The notes under the pieces: model-generated
The model's input: the letters and a program-made list of their open reading frames with translations, nothing else
What the model was told of the DNA's origin: nothing
Database searches by the model: none
From: Dipetalonema caudispina
Taxonomy: Eukaryota > Nematoda > Chromadorea > Rhabditida > Onchocercidae
DNA: 64,000 bases
Direction: 5' to 3'
NCBI GenBank assembly: GCA_013365325.1
Contig: JABVXV010000158.1
Coordinates: forward strand, 1 to 64,000
Translations under genes and position numbers: made by a program
Shown: piece after piece, positions 24,701 through 36,318 of the stretch
Layout of the letters: every line of letters begins with the position of its first letter
Position numbering within the stretch: position 1 is the stretch's first letter

Positions 24701-27322
24701 TTCACCAATAATTCAAAGCTCACTTCGGGTACAAAAAGAGCCGGTCGAGGGCCCTATAAAATTAGTTTTAAGGTCATTTTAAATTCAAGGAAGAAAACTG
24801 AATTGATCTTTATTTTCTTGTTCCCAAAAACTAAAACTTTACCGTTGCATTACGTATTGCTGTCAATATATCGAGCTGCGTTAAATCACCTAAAGGATCA
24901 ATTGATTCTAGAACTCGACCAAATGTTTCATGGAAGATATAGCATATGCGTGCTCCACCACAACTGCAATATTAAAAATTAAAAAAACAACACTGAAAAA
25001 ACTCCAACAGCTACGTGTCCAACTGAATATACGAGCAAAAGGCAAAAAGAAAAACTAACAGCTCTGAAGTTTCGATATTCCTCGATGTACCTTCAATAGT
25101 CGTGGTATACGCGGTTGCGAAACGGGTTATAATTTGGAGTAATGTGCTTCCATAATCCTGCACAGGCTCTCCGTATGAGTTGAGTAGTGTTTGGCATTGA
25201 GCTATTAGCACATTTACTCGCATTTTCAACTGTGGAAGACATTCTCGTATATGGTGCATTAATAACTAAAAAAAATTCTATAGTATACTGACAGTCACTG
25301 TTTTGATAATGCTGAAAATTGTATAACATATAAAATAAGATACAATATATAATACATAAAATACTGCATCCAAATGAAGTAGAAATTGTGAGAGCACTGT
25401 GAAATTGAGAAAGTAGGTAAATCAAACCAAAAAATCACAGCAAATTATTTTACCTCCTGTTCAACATGCATGATTGAGGAAAGCTACTCTTTGTAACAGC
25501 AATCAATAATAACCACAAGATTTTAATAGAAACAAAACTAAACCCCAATCTTTCTAACTGAAACGACTATCATAACCATTATCTACAACGCCAGCTATAA
25601 TCGGCGTTAATACCCTAACAGTGACAAGGTATTACTGAAAAACTAATAGATTTCACATGAAGATTTAGCATATTACTCTATTGAGTGTTTTCGATAAATA
25701 AGGAATTCCATTTCTGCTTGCTAATGTAGGATACTTTCGTTGCAAAAACGACTGTTCATCACGTAGGCAATCATCGATTGGTTTTTTGTTCATGATATCA
25801 GCTTGGGACCTAAAGTATATCATTCGTTTTTCTCATTTGACAGTCATCATATTACAGACATGAAAGTATAATAACAGAATTATAGAGGATAGAAAACCAG
25901 AAACCTATTCACAACTCCTATAATGCCAAGTTTCACTGGAACAACACGTCCGAGAAGAACTTCCATGGCATCAGTGCCATGATCCATCAGGTCAAGTTTA
26001 GTGAGTACAGCCAGCGTCCGACAACCTACAATTCAATTCATTTATTAAAACAGAAAGAGTAGCTGTCGGATCCCTTAGCAATATAAAGGTAACCCTATAT
26101 AACAGTGATGCGAAAATAAGCAAAACAAAGCGTCACCTTCCGGATCGACTTCTCTTGCTAATTTCAGTGGTTCTGAAGTGGCAAAATCTTGATTGGCTGG
26201 TGTCACAGCAAGAATAATGGAATTTGGATTTCCTATATAATTCATAATTAAGTCCCGAACTTGAACCTGAAAATATATCGTTGTCCTAAACAAATTAACC
26301 GCTAATAGAAACTGAAATTTAAGACTTTATATTTAAACAACTTCGCCTGTTAAAGATAATATTATGGCTGAGTACTCTACTGGCTTTGTGATTATGAGAA
26401 TTACTATTAGATGAAAACACAAATAGCAAAGTGGGATTTGGTACTTCGAACCATACCACATTTTAAGTGAAAGACCATTGGTGCTACTGTAAGCATTGGT
26501 TGCTTTGACTGAAAAAAAGATAGAAATTTCTAACTTATCCTCACTTCAATATCAGTAGGTTGGTCACCCACTGGCACTTTCGTCATTCCGGGTAAATCTA
26601 TGAGCGTTAAATTCACTACACTGGGTGAACAAATTTTAAGACTGATTGGCATCCCAGATATTCCCTGCAAAAAATCCATAAACTTATACACATATAAAGA
26701 ATTACATCGACGACGACTACTTTTAGTTCAAACCGAAACAAAATTTCACTTACTTTGTTTTTCCCCGTGATTCTTTCTGTTTCAAGTTCAATTTCTTGCC
26801 TTACTTCATCAAAATCTGTGAAAATCTTTTCTTTCGAATGACCAAACACGGCCCAATCAGTTGCATGTATCATACCTGGTATCATTCTTTTTGACAAATG
26901 AAGTGACAAATGCAACATGGATTACAACGATAATGAATGTTAAAATAAATTAAAGCACACTAGGAAAAGTCGAAACCGTACCTTCATCAGTAATTCTAGC
27001 TTCCTTATCATCATTAAGTATATTGACCAACTGCAAAATCAACGGTCGTCTGGTAACAATACCAGCTCCGCGAGGTAGAAAATCCCGACCGACGATACCT
27101 TCTAAGACAGAACTCTTACCTGCACTCTGCAAAAAGCAAGCAGTATAATTACCAATCCATGTATAAACAATAAAACAAAACTCCGAAATAAATCAGTGAC
27201 TAGAAATAATAAACCTGTGAGCCAACAACGACAATTTGCGGCAGCTGTATTTCTGCTTCACGAGTACCAATTGCAGAAAAAACCTCTTGTAATTTGTTGA
27301 TAACGGGAATAAGCGATTCCAT
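21763..27322 (-). CDS. drp-1: DRP-1/DNM1L dynamin-related mitochondrial fission GTPase
   Basis: Large GTPase that assembles on and constricts mitochondria and peroxisomes. Start [15 protein letters not shown] (27322) matches the family start. G1 is [13 protein letters not shown], its codons split by the intron 27215/27126; G2 lies in [10 protein letters not shown]3 is [17 protein letters not shown]4 is [25 protein letters not shown] follows. Then come the middle/stalk region (25.3-23.98 kb, e.g. [14 protein letters not shown] and [19 protein letters not shown]) and a short variable B-insert with Ser/Gly-rich [15 protein letters not shown]. The GED reads [39 protein letters not shown] and [13 protein letters not shown], stop at 21765-21763. 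About 17 exons; there is no PH domain, as expected for DRP1. A TTTTTTAG acceptor sits 8 nt before the ATG. Confidence 0.95.
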
Positions 27323-27791
27323 GAATGCCCTAAAAAAGCAGTTACAAAACAACGACATGCTTATACAAATAAGGAAATCGTTTTATTCATATTGCTACCC
27401 GTATCATCAGTACATCAAAATAGAACGTAAGAACAGGAAACCTAAACAACATACTACAAATTGACCATATGACAGATATTATGAGCTAGTTTAAATAGCT
27501 TCACAAATAAACATTAAAAGTGATGCCCTATAGTGAATGCTAATGAATTATGAATGAAATGACACAGTTCAGTCAATGAGATGAGAATAGATTCGTTGCG
27601 TAAACAAACTCAACAAAAATTGATACTGCTTACTCAATAAATAAAAAATAAACAAGCGTAATTGCTTAAAAAATAAAACACCGTTCAACGTCATTATCTG
27701 GAATACAAAAATATTAAGGAATAAAATCCATGCCATTTCCTTAGTTCCTCATCAATATTTGTCCAAATGTTCGCAATCTAAATAAACTTAC

Positions 27792-28023
27792 TGGCTATTT
27801 TTCGAAAAGTTTTCTTCAATAGTGGTTGAATTCGATTTCCTCAAATGCGTTTTAATCGTGCTTTCCGTTGCTACATTACCAATAGCATTGTTGTCTACTG
27901 TATTCGTTTTATCTTGAATGTTAAAAGAAGACACCTCAGTGCTTTTCGGATCCGATGTTTCCTCCGTTTTGATTTTCCTATAAACCTCCAGAAACAGAAA
28001 TTCCTTCCATTCTGACTTGTTAC
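27792..28023 (-). other. In-frame open exon upstream of DRP-1
   Basis: A frame on the minus strand is open from 28023 and ends at the strong donor CCA|GTAAGT (27792). Spliced to the acceptor at 27330 it reads ...[19 protein letters not shown], in frame with DRP-1. The encoded stretch is polar (KTEETSDPKSTEVSSF, then TNTVDNNAIGNVATEST) and contains no Met, so an exon further upstream would be needed. A possible acceptor TTTATAG lies at 27978. It could encode an N-terminally extended isoform, or be the end of an unrelated transcript. Confidence 0.4.
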
Positions 28024-28026
28024 ACT

Positions 28027-29269
28027 AACATTCAGTAATTCAATAATGCATGATAGGCCTTAAAGAAGTTACGTCATTAAGTGTAATAATTTTTTATGTT
28101 GTAAATAGTATCATACCTATTTAATTTACCTGTTTTATTGTTACTTTATGCTGAATAAGGAACAACATGGTACGTTCATTCTGCTTTATTGGCACGGAAA
28201 TTACATATAATCAACTCACAAAACCCGCAAAATAAATGTAATGACCTGTCCAGTACTACTAAAAATTTATTGAAAAATATAACAATTCACAATCTTAATG
28301 TGGAAATAGCCACACTCAATAAACTTATAGGACGAAGAGCGTATCAACTACTACATTGAATTCGAACAACTCATTTCCCCCCTACCATGGCAAATTCATC
28401 AGGAACGGTCAGCCGCAGAATGTCCTACGGTCATTTATGGCTTATGTTATTATATTATATCGGAGTAAGTATGGTATGTCTCAAAAATAACTATTGGAGA
28501 AATCTAAAATTAGCTGGATAATTTGTACTCTATTATGAACATGTATATATTGATAATCATTGCTAATTTTCATACCATAATAACATGTCAAAATTAGTTC
28601 CTGTGGAAATTCTGATCAAAGATAGAATAGATTAGAATTATGTTAATTGTATTATCACAAAATCAAACCGAAAAATTTGATAACAGAACAAAAGATAGAC
28701 GTTGAATGCAAAATTTAACAATAATGATCACTAAATCATTTTACTACTTTTATCAATTATAATTGTTGAGATTAGTTGATTTCATGCTAGGTCTAATCAT
28801 GATAGCATAACAGTTATATTTAATCCAGCTATATAACATCATTTTTATTATTCGATTATGTGGATTGTTAGTGAGTAGGTGAGAGAAGTGTTATTGTGTG
28901 ATTAATTTTGAGTTAAGATATAAACAAGGTAAGATTATGGGTTTTTTTTTTTTTTTTTTTTTTATCTTTCATTGTGATGTAATTATGATGAGATGAAGGA
29001 AAGAAAGGAAGAGAAAGTATTCTAAAATGTATGGATTAAAATTACGTAATCATTTTTAAGACTAAAGTTGGAGATCATTATCAATAATCTGTAAAATTGC
29101 TAAGATATGGGGAGAGCGAGAAAGAGGGAGAGAAAATAAAGATCCTCAAACATGTGGAATGAAGTGTAGTAAATTTAGAGATGATCTCCAACTTTATTCG
29201 TAGATCATTCCCAATGATCTGGAAAGTAATGAAGGGTTATGATTTTTTGCAATCCTATGAATTTATTCC

Positions 29270-29321
<52 letters not shown>

Positions 29322-29953
29322 AACTTTAGATTCAGCTTGAGATGCAAGAGAAGTTGCAAAAATGGGTAAAATAGAGAGTTTTCACATGGATTATTCAAGA
29401 AAGATCTGTGCGATGTCTTTTGAGATATTTACTCTATTGTCTGCATTTTCCTAAAAATGCCATATCTCAGAATTTTTTCTTTTTTTTTTTTTTTCGAATT
29501 TATTATCCTGACTAACAGATAAATTGGAAGAATTGTTATAATGGCTGATGTCATGGACCGTTTGAGAAGCTTGTTCTTAGTTACCCACCAGGTTTTCACG
29601 CATGATGCCGCACGGGTTGATGAACCAGCTATGATGCATATATTTTTGTGGTATTACTTTATTTGCATAATTCAATGCATATAATTTTTCATTTAGGCTG
29701 CGTATCATACCGCTTACCAGAATTGTGTCATACGTCCTAGGATTTCGTGGTGCATAGAAAATCAGCCCATTACATCCATACCTTAGGTAAGTTGTAAATA
29801 CCAGTTTATTCACCGTTTTCTACTAATCGTTTGTAGCAATATGTGCTTATGTGATTACTTATCAAATATCGATCATTAGATGGTGTGAAATGTGCATATA
29901 AAACACTGCTCGGCGCTAGTAGTACGATTAGTTTATGGATAAGGCTAACATAG
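28027..29953. other. Intergenic, DRP-1 5' side to DCP1
   Basis: Very AT-rich sequence with a 22-T run (28942-28963) and a (TA)n tract. Two short open frames on the minus strand near 29.58-29.99 kb are not recognisable. I see no supported gene. Confidence 0.55.
29271..29314. repeat. (TA)n microsatellite
   Basis: About 43 bases of alternating TA in the DRP-1/DCP1 intergenic region. An open frame crossing it encodes only Tyr-Ile repeats. Confidence 0.95.
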
Positions 29954-30226
29954 AGGAGAAATGCAATTATTTCTTGGAAAAGCTTGAAACGCAAGTCTTT
30001 CGATTGTTGTTCAGAATTAAAATCGGTGAATTATATTGGGGATTCCAGGGAGCAAGGACAAGATTCGGTTACATACGGATTCTGCACTGACAAGTGCTCA
30101 ATATATGCTAAATTAAAAGCTGGTAGTTCTAACTACCTCATAACGGGTATTGATCGCTTTATGCTGGTTCAGGAAAATATGGGTGACGCCATGCTTGTTA
30201 AGAAGAGACCTGTTTCAATTGATGAA

Positions 30227-32599
30227 ATGAATCTTAAATCTATACAACGGCTGGATCCATGCGCGGTAGCAATCATTGACAAGGTTATTAATTCATATTC
30301 TTATTGCTCCCCATTATCTGTTTGCATTTTGATCGTCATAGTTTTGCAACGGTTTAGAAATCTTCTATAAATGTTACTTCTCACAATCCCTCTTGTGGAC
30401 TCTGATTTTAGTGGAGTTTTGCTGAATTGAATGGAATTACACATAATTCTTCTAAAAATAGGCGGCTAGAAACCGGAGATTTATGCTTTATTGAAGTTTA
30501 TAGGACGTAGGAGGTTAGACCTGTAAACACCGAAAAGGCTCAGGTAAGCACAAAGAAGCCTGATGTACATTACCAGCACCACTTCTTTGTTATTTATTTT
30601 AGTAAAGCAAGAAATTTAAATAATTGATTTTATAGTCTGTGCATGCGGCGCTCTATCAATTTGATAAATGTAAGACACAATGGGTGAAGTCCGCGATCGA
30701 AGGTCCACTATTTCTGTACAAACGAGCTGATAAGCCTTTGCATTCATTAATGATTGCAAATCGTCAATCTCTCGAGGACCACATCGAACCGATCACGCCT
30801 CCATTGCGATTCTTTCTTGAAGCTCCATACTTGTTTATGAATACACAAGGTTTGCGTTAGTTATCATATCTCAATACTTTTCGCCATTCAGTACAATGAA
30901 TATCACGGACTTGTCAGTTTTCATCTCGACAACGTTGTGTTTTTGTTAGTCCTGTTTTACATATCTGTTTTCCTGATTTGACGTTTGTTTGTAGAAGGTG
31001 ACATAAGGGGTTTCTGGTTCTTTGAAGAAGAGGATTGTACGCGTTTATATAAATTGCTTGTCAAGCTTGTTTCTGATTCAAGTCCATCGACATCTGCCAT
31101 TGTCAATGATTCAAAGAAAGCAGTGTCAGTTAGTTTGCAAAATGGATGTGATACCTACTCAAATACTACTGCAGGAAGAGGTAAAGCTAATTAGATTGTA
31201 TCTGGTTAATGTCTTTTATAAATCCTTAGATTAATTTAAAATAATAGATTTTTAATGGTATTGTTAAATTTATTGGCATTGATTATATGTATGTCCTCTT
31301 TGTTATATGAAGTGTCAATCATTATGATGTATTTTGCTAGACTAGTCGCAAATTTCAAAAGACCTAGCGTTTTCCAACTCCTTCAATATTCATTTCGGAG
31401 ATCAGACGAGCAACGCCCTTTTTTTAATTATTCATCATAGTTTAGAGGGGACTCACGCAAATTTTCTGTCCTTTTATTATTGGTTTTATTAAAGACAGCC
31501 GCTGTAAAAAACTGGATGAAATGCCGGCTTTGCTGCAGCAGTTACTTTCGAAACAGACAACCACTAAATTACCGGATGTGCCGACTAGAGGTGCTCTGAG
31601 TGCTGATCAGATTGAAAGACAGCTTCTTCTCCGAGGTGCTCAGGGCGAAGGTGTTGTGGTGTCAGCAGAAAATAAAGCACGTGCGAAAATGATGGGGTGA
31701 TTTTTTGATTTTGATTTCCGAAACATATTTTGAAAACTACTGTCGTAATGCCGGCTGCTGATGTTGTAAGCTGCTGTTTTTAAGTAATAAGTCTTCTTTC
31801 GCAGCGGATTCTTAGTTTGCATGTACGATTGCTCAAGAAATCTTTCTTTTTTTGATGGTACTCGTGACGGCAGTTTAGACACTCAAAAACGTCTGTCATC
31901 AAAAAGGAGTAGCTTCTGGCATCAGTTGTCCATTTCTTATAAACTTACATTCACTATTTTCTGGAATTGAAGCATTTTTTAGGAAGTACATATCAGCAAC
32001 CGAAGAGAACGAAGAAAATGACACATTATCGAATTTAGTGAATAATATGTCTCTCTGTGCTGCCAAATCATCTTCCAGTTTCAAGGATGTGGAGAAGGTA
32101 CGAATGGATTATGAATTTGATTTTGATAATTTAGTATCATAGTGAAGAAGTCTGCTTTTTTTTAGCATCAGCCGAAGAGCAAAAATATGCATGATGGCTT
32201 ATCTGAGGATGATAATTCGCAGATTATCTCTCTTACAAAGGATCAGTTATTGGTGGCACTGAAACATTTATTGAAGGTTTATTTCTTATGAATTCCAGAT
32301 TATCTTGTAAAAAGATAAGCAATCCTGTCGTCCCACATGAGATCAAAGTTATTTGTAATATGAAGTCACGAGACCAACTAATTTCATCACTCGGTGGTGC
32401 TGTGAACATTCCAATGAGTTTAATGATGACTGTGAAGTAAAAATAAATATGCAGAAGTGCTGGGTAGTTCGTGACATGTTATCTAATATTTAAAAGTTTC
32501 TAAGATACATGATCGTTTTTTCAGGACGATGGCTTTGTAACACGTCTCCATCGTGCATATTTGGAGAGTATCAATACTCGATTGGGATTGCGCGATTAA
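30227..32599 (+). CDS. dcp1: DCP1 mRNA-decapping activator
   Basis: EVH1-like subunit that activates the DCP2 decapping enzyme in cytoplasmic P-bodies. Exons 30227-30283, 30636-30849, 30995-31180, 31495-31696, 31983-32097, 32166-32276 and 32525-32599 give 319 aa in phase. The EVH1 fold reads MNLKSIQRLDPCAVAI, then VHAALYQFDKCKTQWVKSAI, then EGPLFLYKRADKPLHSLMI and EGDIRGFWFFEEEDCTRLYK. The middle is low complexity. The C-terminal trimerisation helix is ISLTKDQLLVALKHLLK followed by DDGFVTRLHRAYLESINTRL. The start chosen matches where other DCP1 proteins begin. The frame is open for 91 further codons upstream, with other Mets at 30156, 30180 and 30192, so a longer N-terminus cannot be excluded. 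Confidence 0.92.
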
Positions 32600-33769
32600 T
32601 GCATGCTTATTGTAATCGATTTTTACGGAAGTACTGATCAACAGTTACTGAAAAGGATAATCAGTTGCATGGTTTAGCATCCATTGATGGTTGCTTCTGC
32701 GGTAGCATAGCACAGTAATAATAGTTTTACCGTCATTATGTTACTGATAAGATTTTTTTTTTTTTTTTTACTTCGTTTCATCGCATCCCTGTATATTTTT
32801 TGTAACTCTTGTGCGTTTTCTTGTCATTTGTACCGTCTATATTTCACATCATTTTGGAAATAACGCGGTATAAGATTAATATGGGGGATTCTGTTTCCTG
32901 TTTTATGTAGTCTGTTATGCTTATTACACTATCATTTCAGGACAACTAAATTAATTTTCTAGCTTTCGTATAACGTTTCAGAAGATATAACGTTACTATC
33001 ATCAATATTGATGCGCATATATTTTAGTAATTTGTCGCTAAATGTAGATTTGAAGTCTTTGGCTAAACTTATGCTGGGAATTGGGGTTTAATTTTGCAGG
33101 ATAATGTTCACGAATATTCTATCACTACCCGTCTTATTTCATTAATAAACTGAAGTTGGAAAAAAAGTGGGAATAAACTGAAATTTGCTAGGGTGCTTTA
33201 CTTTATTTTGTAGTCGTCTAATAATTCTTAGTCTTCTTTCTTATTGTCACAGTCACTGTGAATATGACTTTTTCTCATTCATTCCAAAAGTTCTAGGAGG
33301 TTGGATACTTCTGTCATTGGGATAAACCCAATTTTTACAAGGATAAAGAATCGCTTTCTTTGTTCTTACAATTAAAATGATTTTTTTCAGAAAGAGAATA
33401 TAAGAGTATAACCCCTTCCCCCGCCCGCGCGCATTTAAGATGTCATTCTGGCCATTTAATGCGAAACTGTGTGACGGATGCAGTGTCTAGCCTGCTGAAA
33501 AGAAATCACGTTATCTCCAGCCAGACTATTTTATGTTAGTAGTGGGGCTTTCGTTAGTTCGGATTACTTGTTTGTTTGACTTGAACAGGAAGTGACATTT
33601 CAACACACCCAAGGTTTTTGTGCGTGACCCCATTTAGCTATTACTTTCATACGGGACAAAATCACCGCAGATTTTCGTAATATATGATGTGTACAAAAGT
33701 CGAGCCCTCGTGTCATAATTAGAGTGGACCAATGGATCAAAATATGCATCCAAGGTGCTGAAGTGATTT
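32600..33769. other. Convergent 3' intergenic region, DCP1 and TIMM21
   Basis: AT-rich sequence with a poly(T) run near 32754-32769 and one short G+C-rich island, CCCCCGCCCGCGCGC, at about 33417-33431. No gene recognised. Confidence 0.6.
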
Positions 33770-34886
33770 TCAACGATTATCTATTAGAACAACACATTCT
33801 GGAACAAGATCAGCAGATGAAACGATAAGAAAGCGCCACTTCCAAGTTTTGTCACTCTTTTCCATTTCGCATGTTGCAATGCCTTCACGTCGAGTACCTT
33901 TTACGTTAAACACCACGCGTGTTCGATCATTTCCATCCTACAACAAACGGTCTTTCATCGTAAATATAGGAAAATAAATACAAAATAACAGGCATAAATA
34001 AATGGAACTAAAGAACTTCACCAGTCCCACTTTTAAAAATTACAAAAGATCTTACCTTTTTATAAATATGATGTGCAACTTGTTTCATTCGTCCGCGTCC
34101 TTCCACATATCCCATAATTGAATCACCTAATAGCCTAAGACAATCTGGATCTTTTTTGATTAGAGATAATGCCTTTGAAAACACTGTTTGCGGTGCTCCG
34201 GGCGCGAGCATTTCCTCATAAAGTAAATATGCCATACCTCCCATCACAACCATTGATACTACATATGCCATGTACAGGTACGCATTGGTTGCCTTTTCTT
34301 TCACTAAAATCAGAAAACAATCCATGATTTGATTTAAAAATTTCGGTTTACTTTCCAAAAATATTTCAACAGTTCTTCAGAAAAAAATTGAGGGAATCTT
34401 ACCCATTTTGAGATTCAATCGGAATATTTCATCCCGATGCAAGAATTTCAACATCTGGATAGCGTTAAAGTACGGCGAGATATATTCATTGGAATTTTAA
34501 GCAAGTATTATGAATACAAATAGCAGATTAAGCTACCAATAATCACCTATCAGCTAAAGTAAACTGCTTAACGGTAGGAAGTTGACATGTACATAAACGG
34601 AATCGAATGGAAATCCCCTACATCGCATAATCCAACTTTACTACACTGGTAGAAACCGTTTAGACAGAATTTGTATAGAAATACCTTTCTGCGCTGTAGT
34701 TTGAGATTCTTTCAACACAATTTTCTCCAAAATCGACTTGTTTTGTTTCATCATTTCTTTGTTACTTACCGACTCCATATTTCTTCTGGTGACCGTTGGA
34801 ATCGGAATAAAACGACGTCGTAAAAAAAGTGCGCACGAACGTTGAAAAATCTGTTCAATAGCGTTGACCCCGCTATGCAGCAGCAT
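33770..34886 (-). CDS. timm21: TIMM21, TIM23 preprotein translocase subunit
   Basis: Inner-membrane subunit of the mitochondrial TIM23 translocase that contacts the TOM complex. Three exons, 34886-34685, 34303-34056 and 33937-33770, give 205 aa in phase. The N-terminus is basic with hydroxyl residues and few acids (RSCALFLRRRFIPIPTVTRR), a typical matrix-targeting presequence. One transmembrane helix, LYMAYVVSMVVMGGMAYLLY, precedes the intermembrane-space domain. That domain shows FSKALSLIKKDPDCLRLLGD, GYVEGRGRMKQVAHHIY, NVKGTRREGIATCEME and WKWRFLIVSSADLVPE, all family hallmarks. The stop is TGA at 33772-33770. An acceptor TTTTAG at about 34896 lies just upstream of the ATG and inside the preceding gene. 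Confidence 0.92.
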
Positions 34887-34888
34887 AG

Positions 34889-35861
34889 TTAATATCTAAA
34901 AGTTTCCATTTTTATATACATCGGCAATCCACCAGATGGATTGGTCATCATGCTACATGAACCTTTGTACGGGAAATCTGAAATAACCACGACCCCAATG
35001 ATTTCAGAAAGAACGTTTACCACGGGTAAGCAGAGGAATTGCCAAAACTTCTTTATGGTCCAGTAATTAATCAAGGCAGAATCAGGTAGCTACATTGCGA
35101 GAGGTAAGGCCATCTGGAAATCTGTAGCCTTGTCTCATGCAAATCTGCTAATAGCGCTTATTCGACGAGTGGGTAGCAATCCTTCAATGAGCGTCACACT
35201 CTAAAATGAGCCTAACATATAACACGGTACATCCCTTTCCTACATCATCCTAAATTCAACAAAGCGGGAGAATGAAATTTCTTATCCTTGTGACTCATGG
35301 TACTTTTGCTAAAATGTAAATTTCTACTTACCAAAACAAATCTGTGGGGAGGAAATGATGTAGTGCCGCAGGACCTTTAAATAGTAATGAAGGTATAAGA
35401 AATCCATGAACTGGCAATTGTCTAGGATGAATACAATTTACAAGTTCAATAATTCCTTTACTTTTAAAATCCATGCAAAAATACAGTTTCCTCATATCGA
35501 CGCATATCAACGTCATCTCTCAAAAAAACACAATGCATAAAAACTGTTAAGAGCAAATATAAACACCAAGGCATACGTTTGGAACAAAAAATGATCCAAT
35601 CAGTTCAACATTATCCCTTTGATTATAGATCCAGAAATTCGGCCTGAATACATGTCCGGAAATTCATCAACTGTAATATCACTATCCCTACATTCATAGC
35701 AAATAAACAAAAGAGGATAACCATTAATGAATTAAAAAGAACATATATTCAATTATGAACATACATTTGGAGTGGTATTTTTCTCTTTTTTTAAAAAGGC
35801 ACCAACATTCAAGTTCTTTTTACCACCACTCTAAACGAGGTATATACAGTCCGGAATTCAT
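34889..35861 (-). CDS. Unrecognised 137-residue protein, five small exons
   Basis: Exons 35861-35824, 35643-35577, 35516-35332, 35128-35094 and 34977-34889 join in phase to 414 nt, 137 aa plus stop. The protein begins MNSGLYIPRLEWWPNFWIYN. It continues through NQRDNVELIGSFFVPN, MRKLYFCMDFKSKGIIELVN, CIHPRQLPVHGFLIPSLLF and GPAALHHFLPTDLFWLQ. It ends TNPSGGLPMYIKMETFRY. Composition is aromatic-rich, compact and non-repetitive. There is no clear signal peptide or membrane segment, so it looks like a small globular protein. I cannot name the family. Donors are GTAAAA, GTATGC, GTAAGT and GTAGCT; acceptors TATTCAG, GAGAG, ACAAG and ATTTCAG, two of them weak. Its TAA ends 2 nt before the TIMM21 ATG. 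HUWE1 ends 458 bp upstream on the same strand. Confidence 0.5.
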
Positions 35862-36318
35862 ACATGCGCACACACTGATACAACGTCGATTAGACAGTAA
35901 TATCCCTTGTAAGGTGCCAAAAACAATCAATCATACGTACAATCAAAAACTAAAATTTAGAAAAATCTGCATGATGGTGGAAAGGCGGGCCTAGAAAAAA
36001 AGCACAACACATAAGACCATGAAAAACCGTTATTTCAGACAAACAACAACAGTTTGGGCCGAAATTAAATAGACTGGACACAAAAAAAAGATGGTGTGCG
36101 AAATTGTAATTATTGTCTTCGTACTAATAATTCTATTATCCCCATATATTTGAATTCATTTTAAAAACGGAAGGAAAAAATTCCTAAAACGACTCGAAGG
36201 AAAAACCATTTTAAAATAAAGATTTGATCGTGAATTCAGATAACAGTGATCATAGTAGAAAGACATCAATACAGTGAGGAAGATACATATCTTTAATAAA
36301 CAGCAGTCAGTTATCGTT
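35862..36318. other. Gap between HUWE1 3' end and the 137-residue gene
   Basis: On the minus strand a strong acceptor-like TTTTTTCTAG lies near 35992, followed by GCCCGCC. It could be an SL acceptor for the downstream gene or operon. No exon is recognised in the gap. Confidence 0.4.

Noticed and set aside
29577..29994. Two consecutive short open frames on the minus strand, the first with a signal-peptide-like start (MRFKLFQEIIAFLLYVSLIH)
   Set aside because: They overlap the DCP1 upstream frame, show no family similarity, and the hydrophobic start can arise by chance in A+T-rich DNA. A secreted peptide gene is not excluded.
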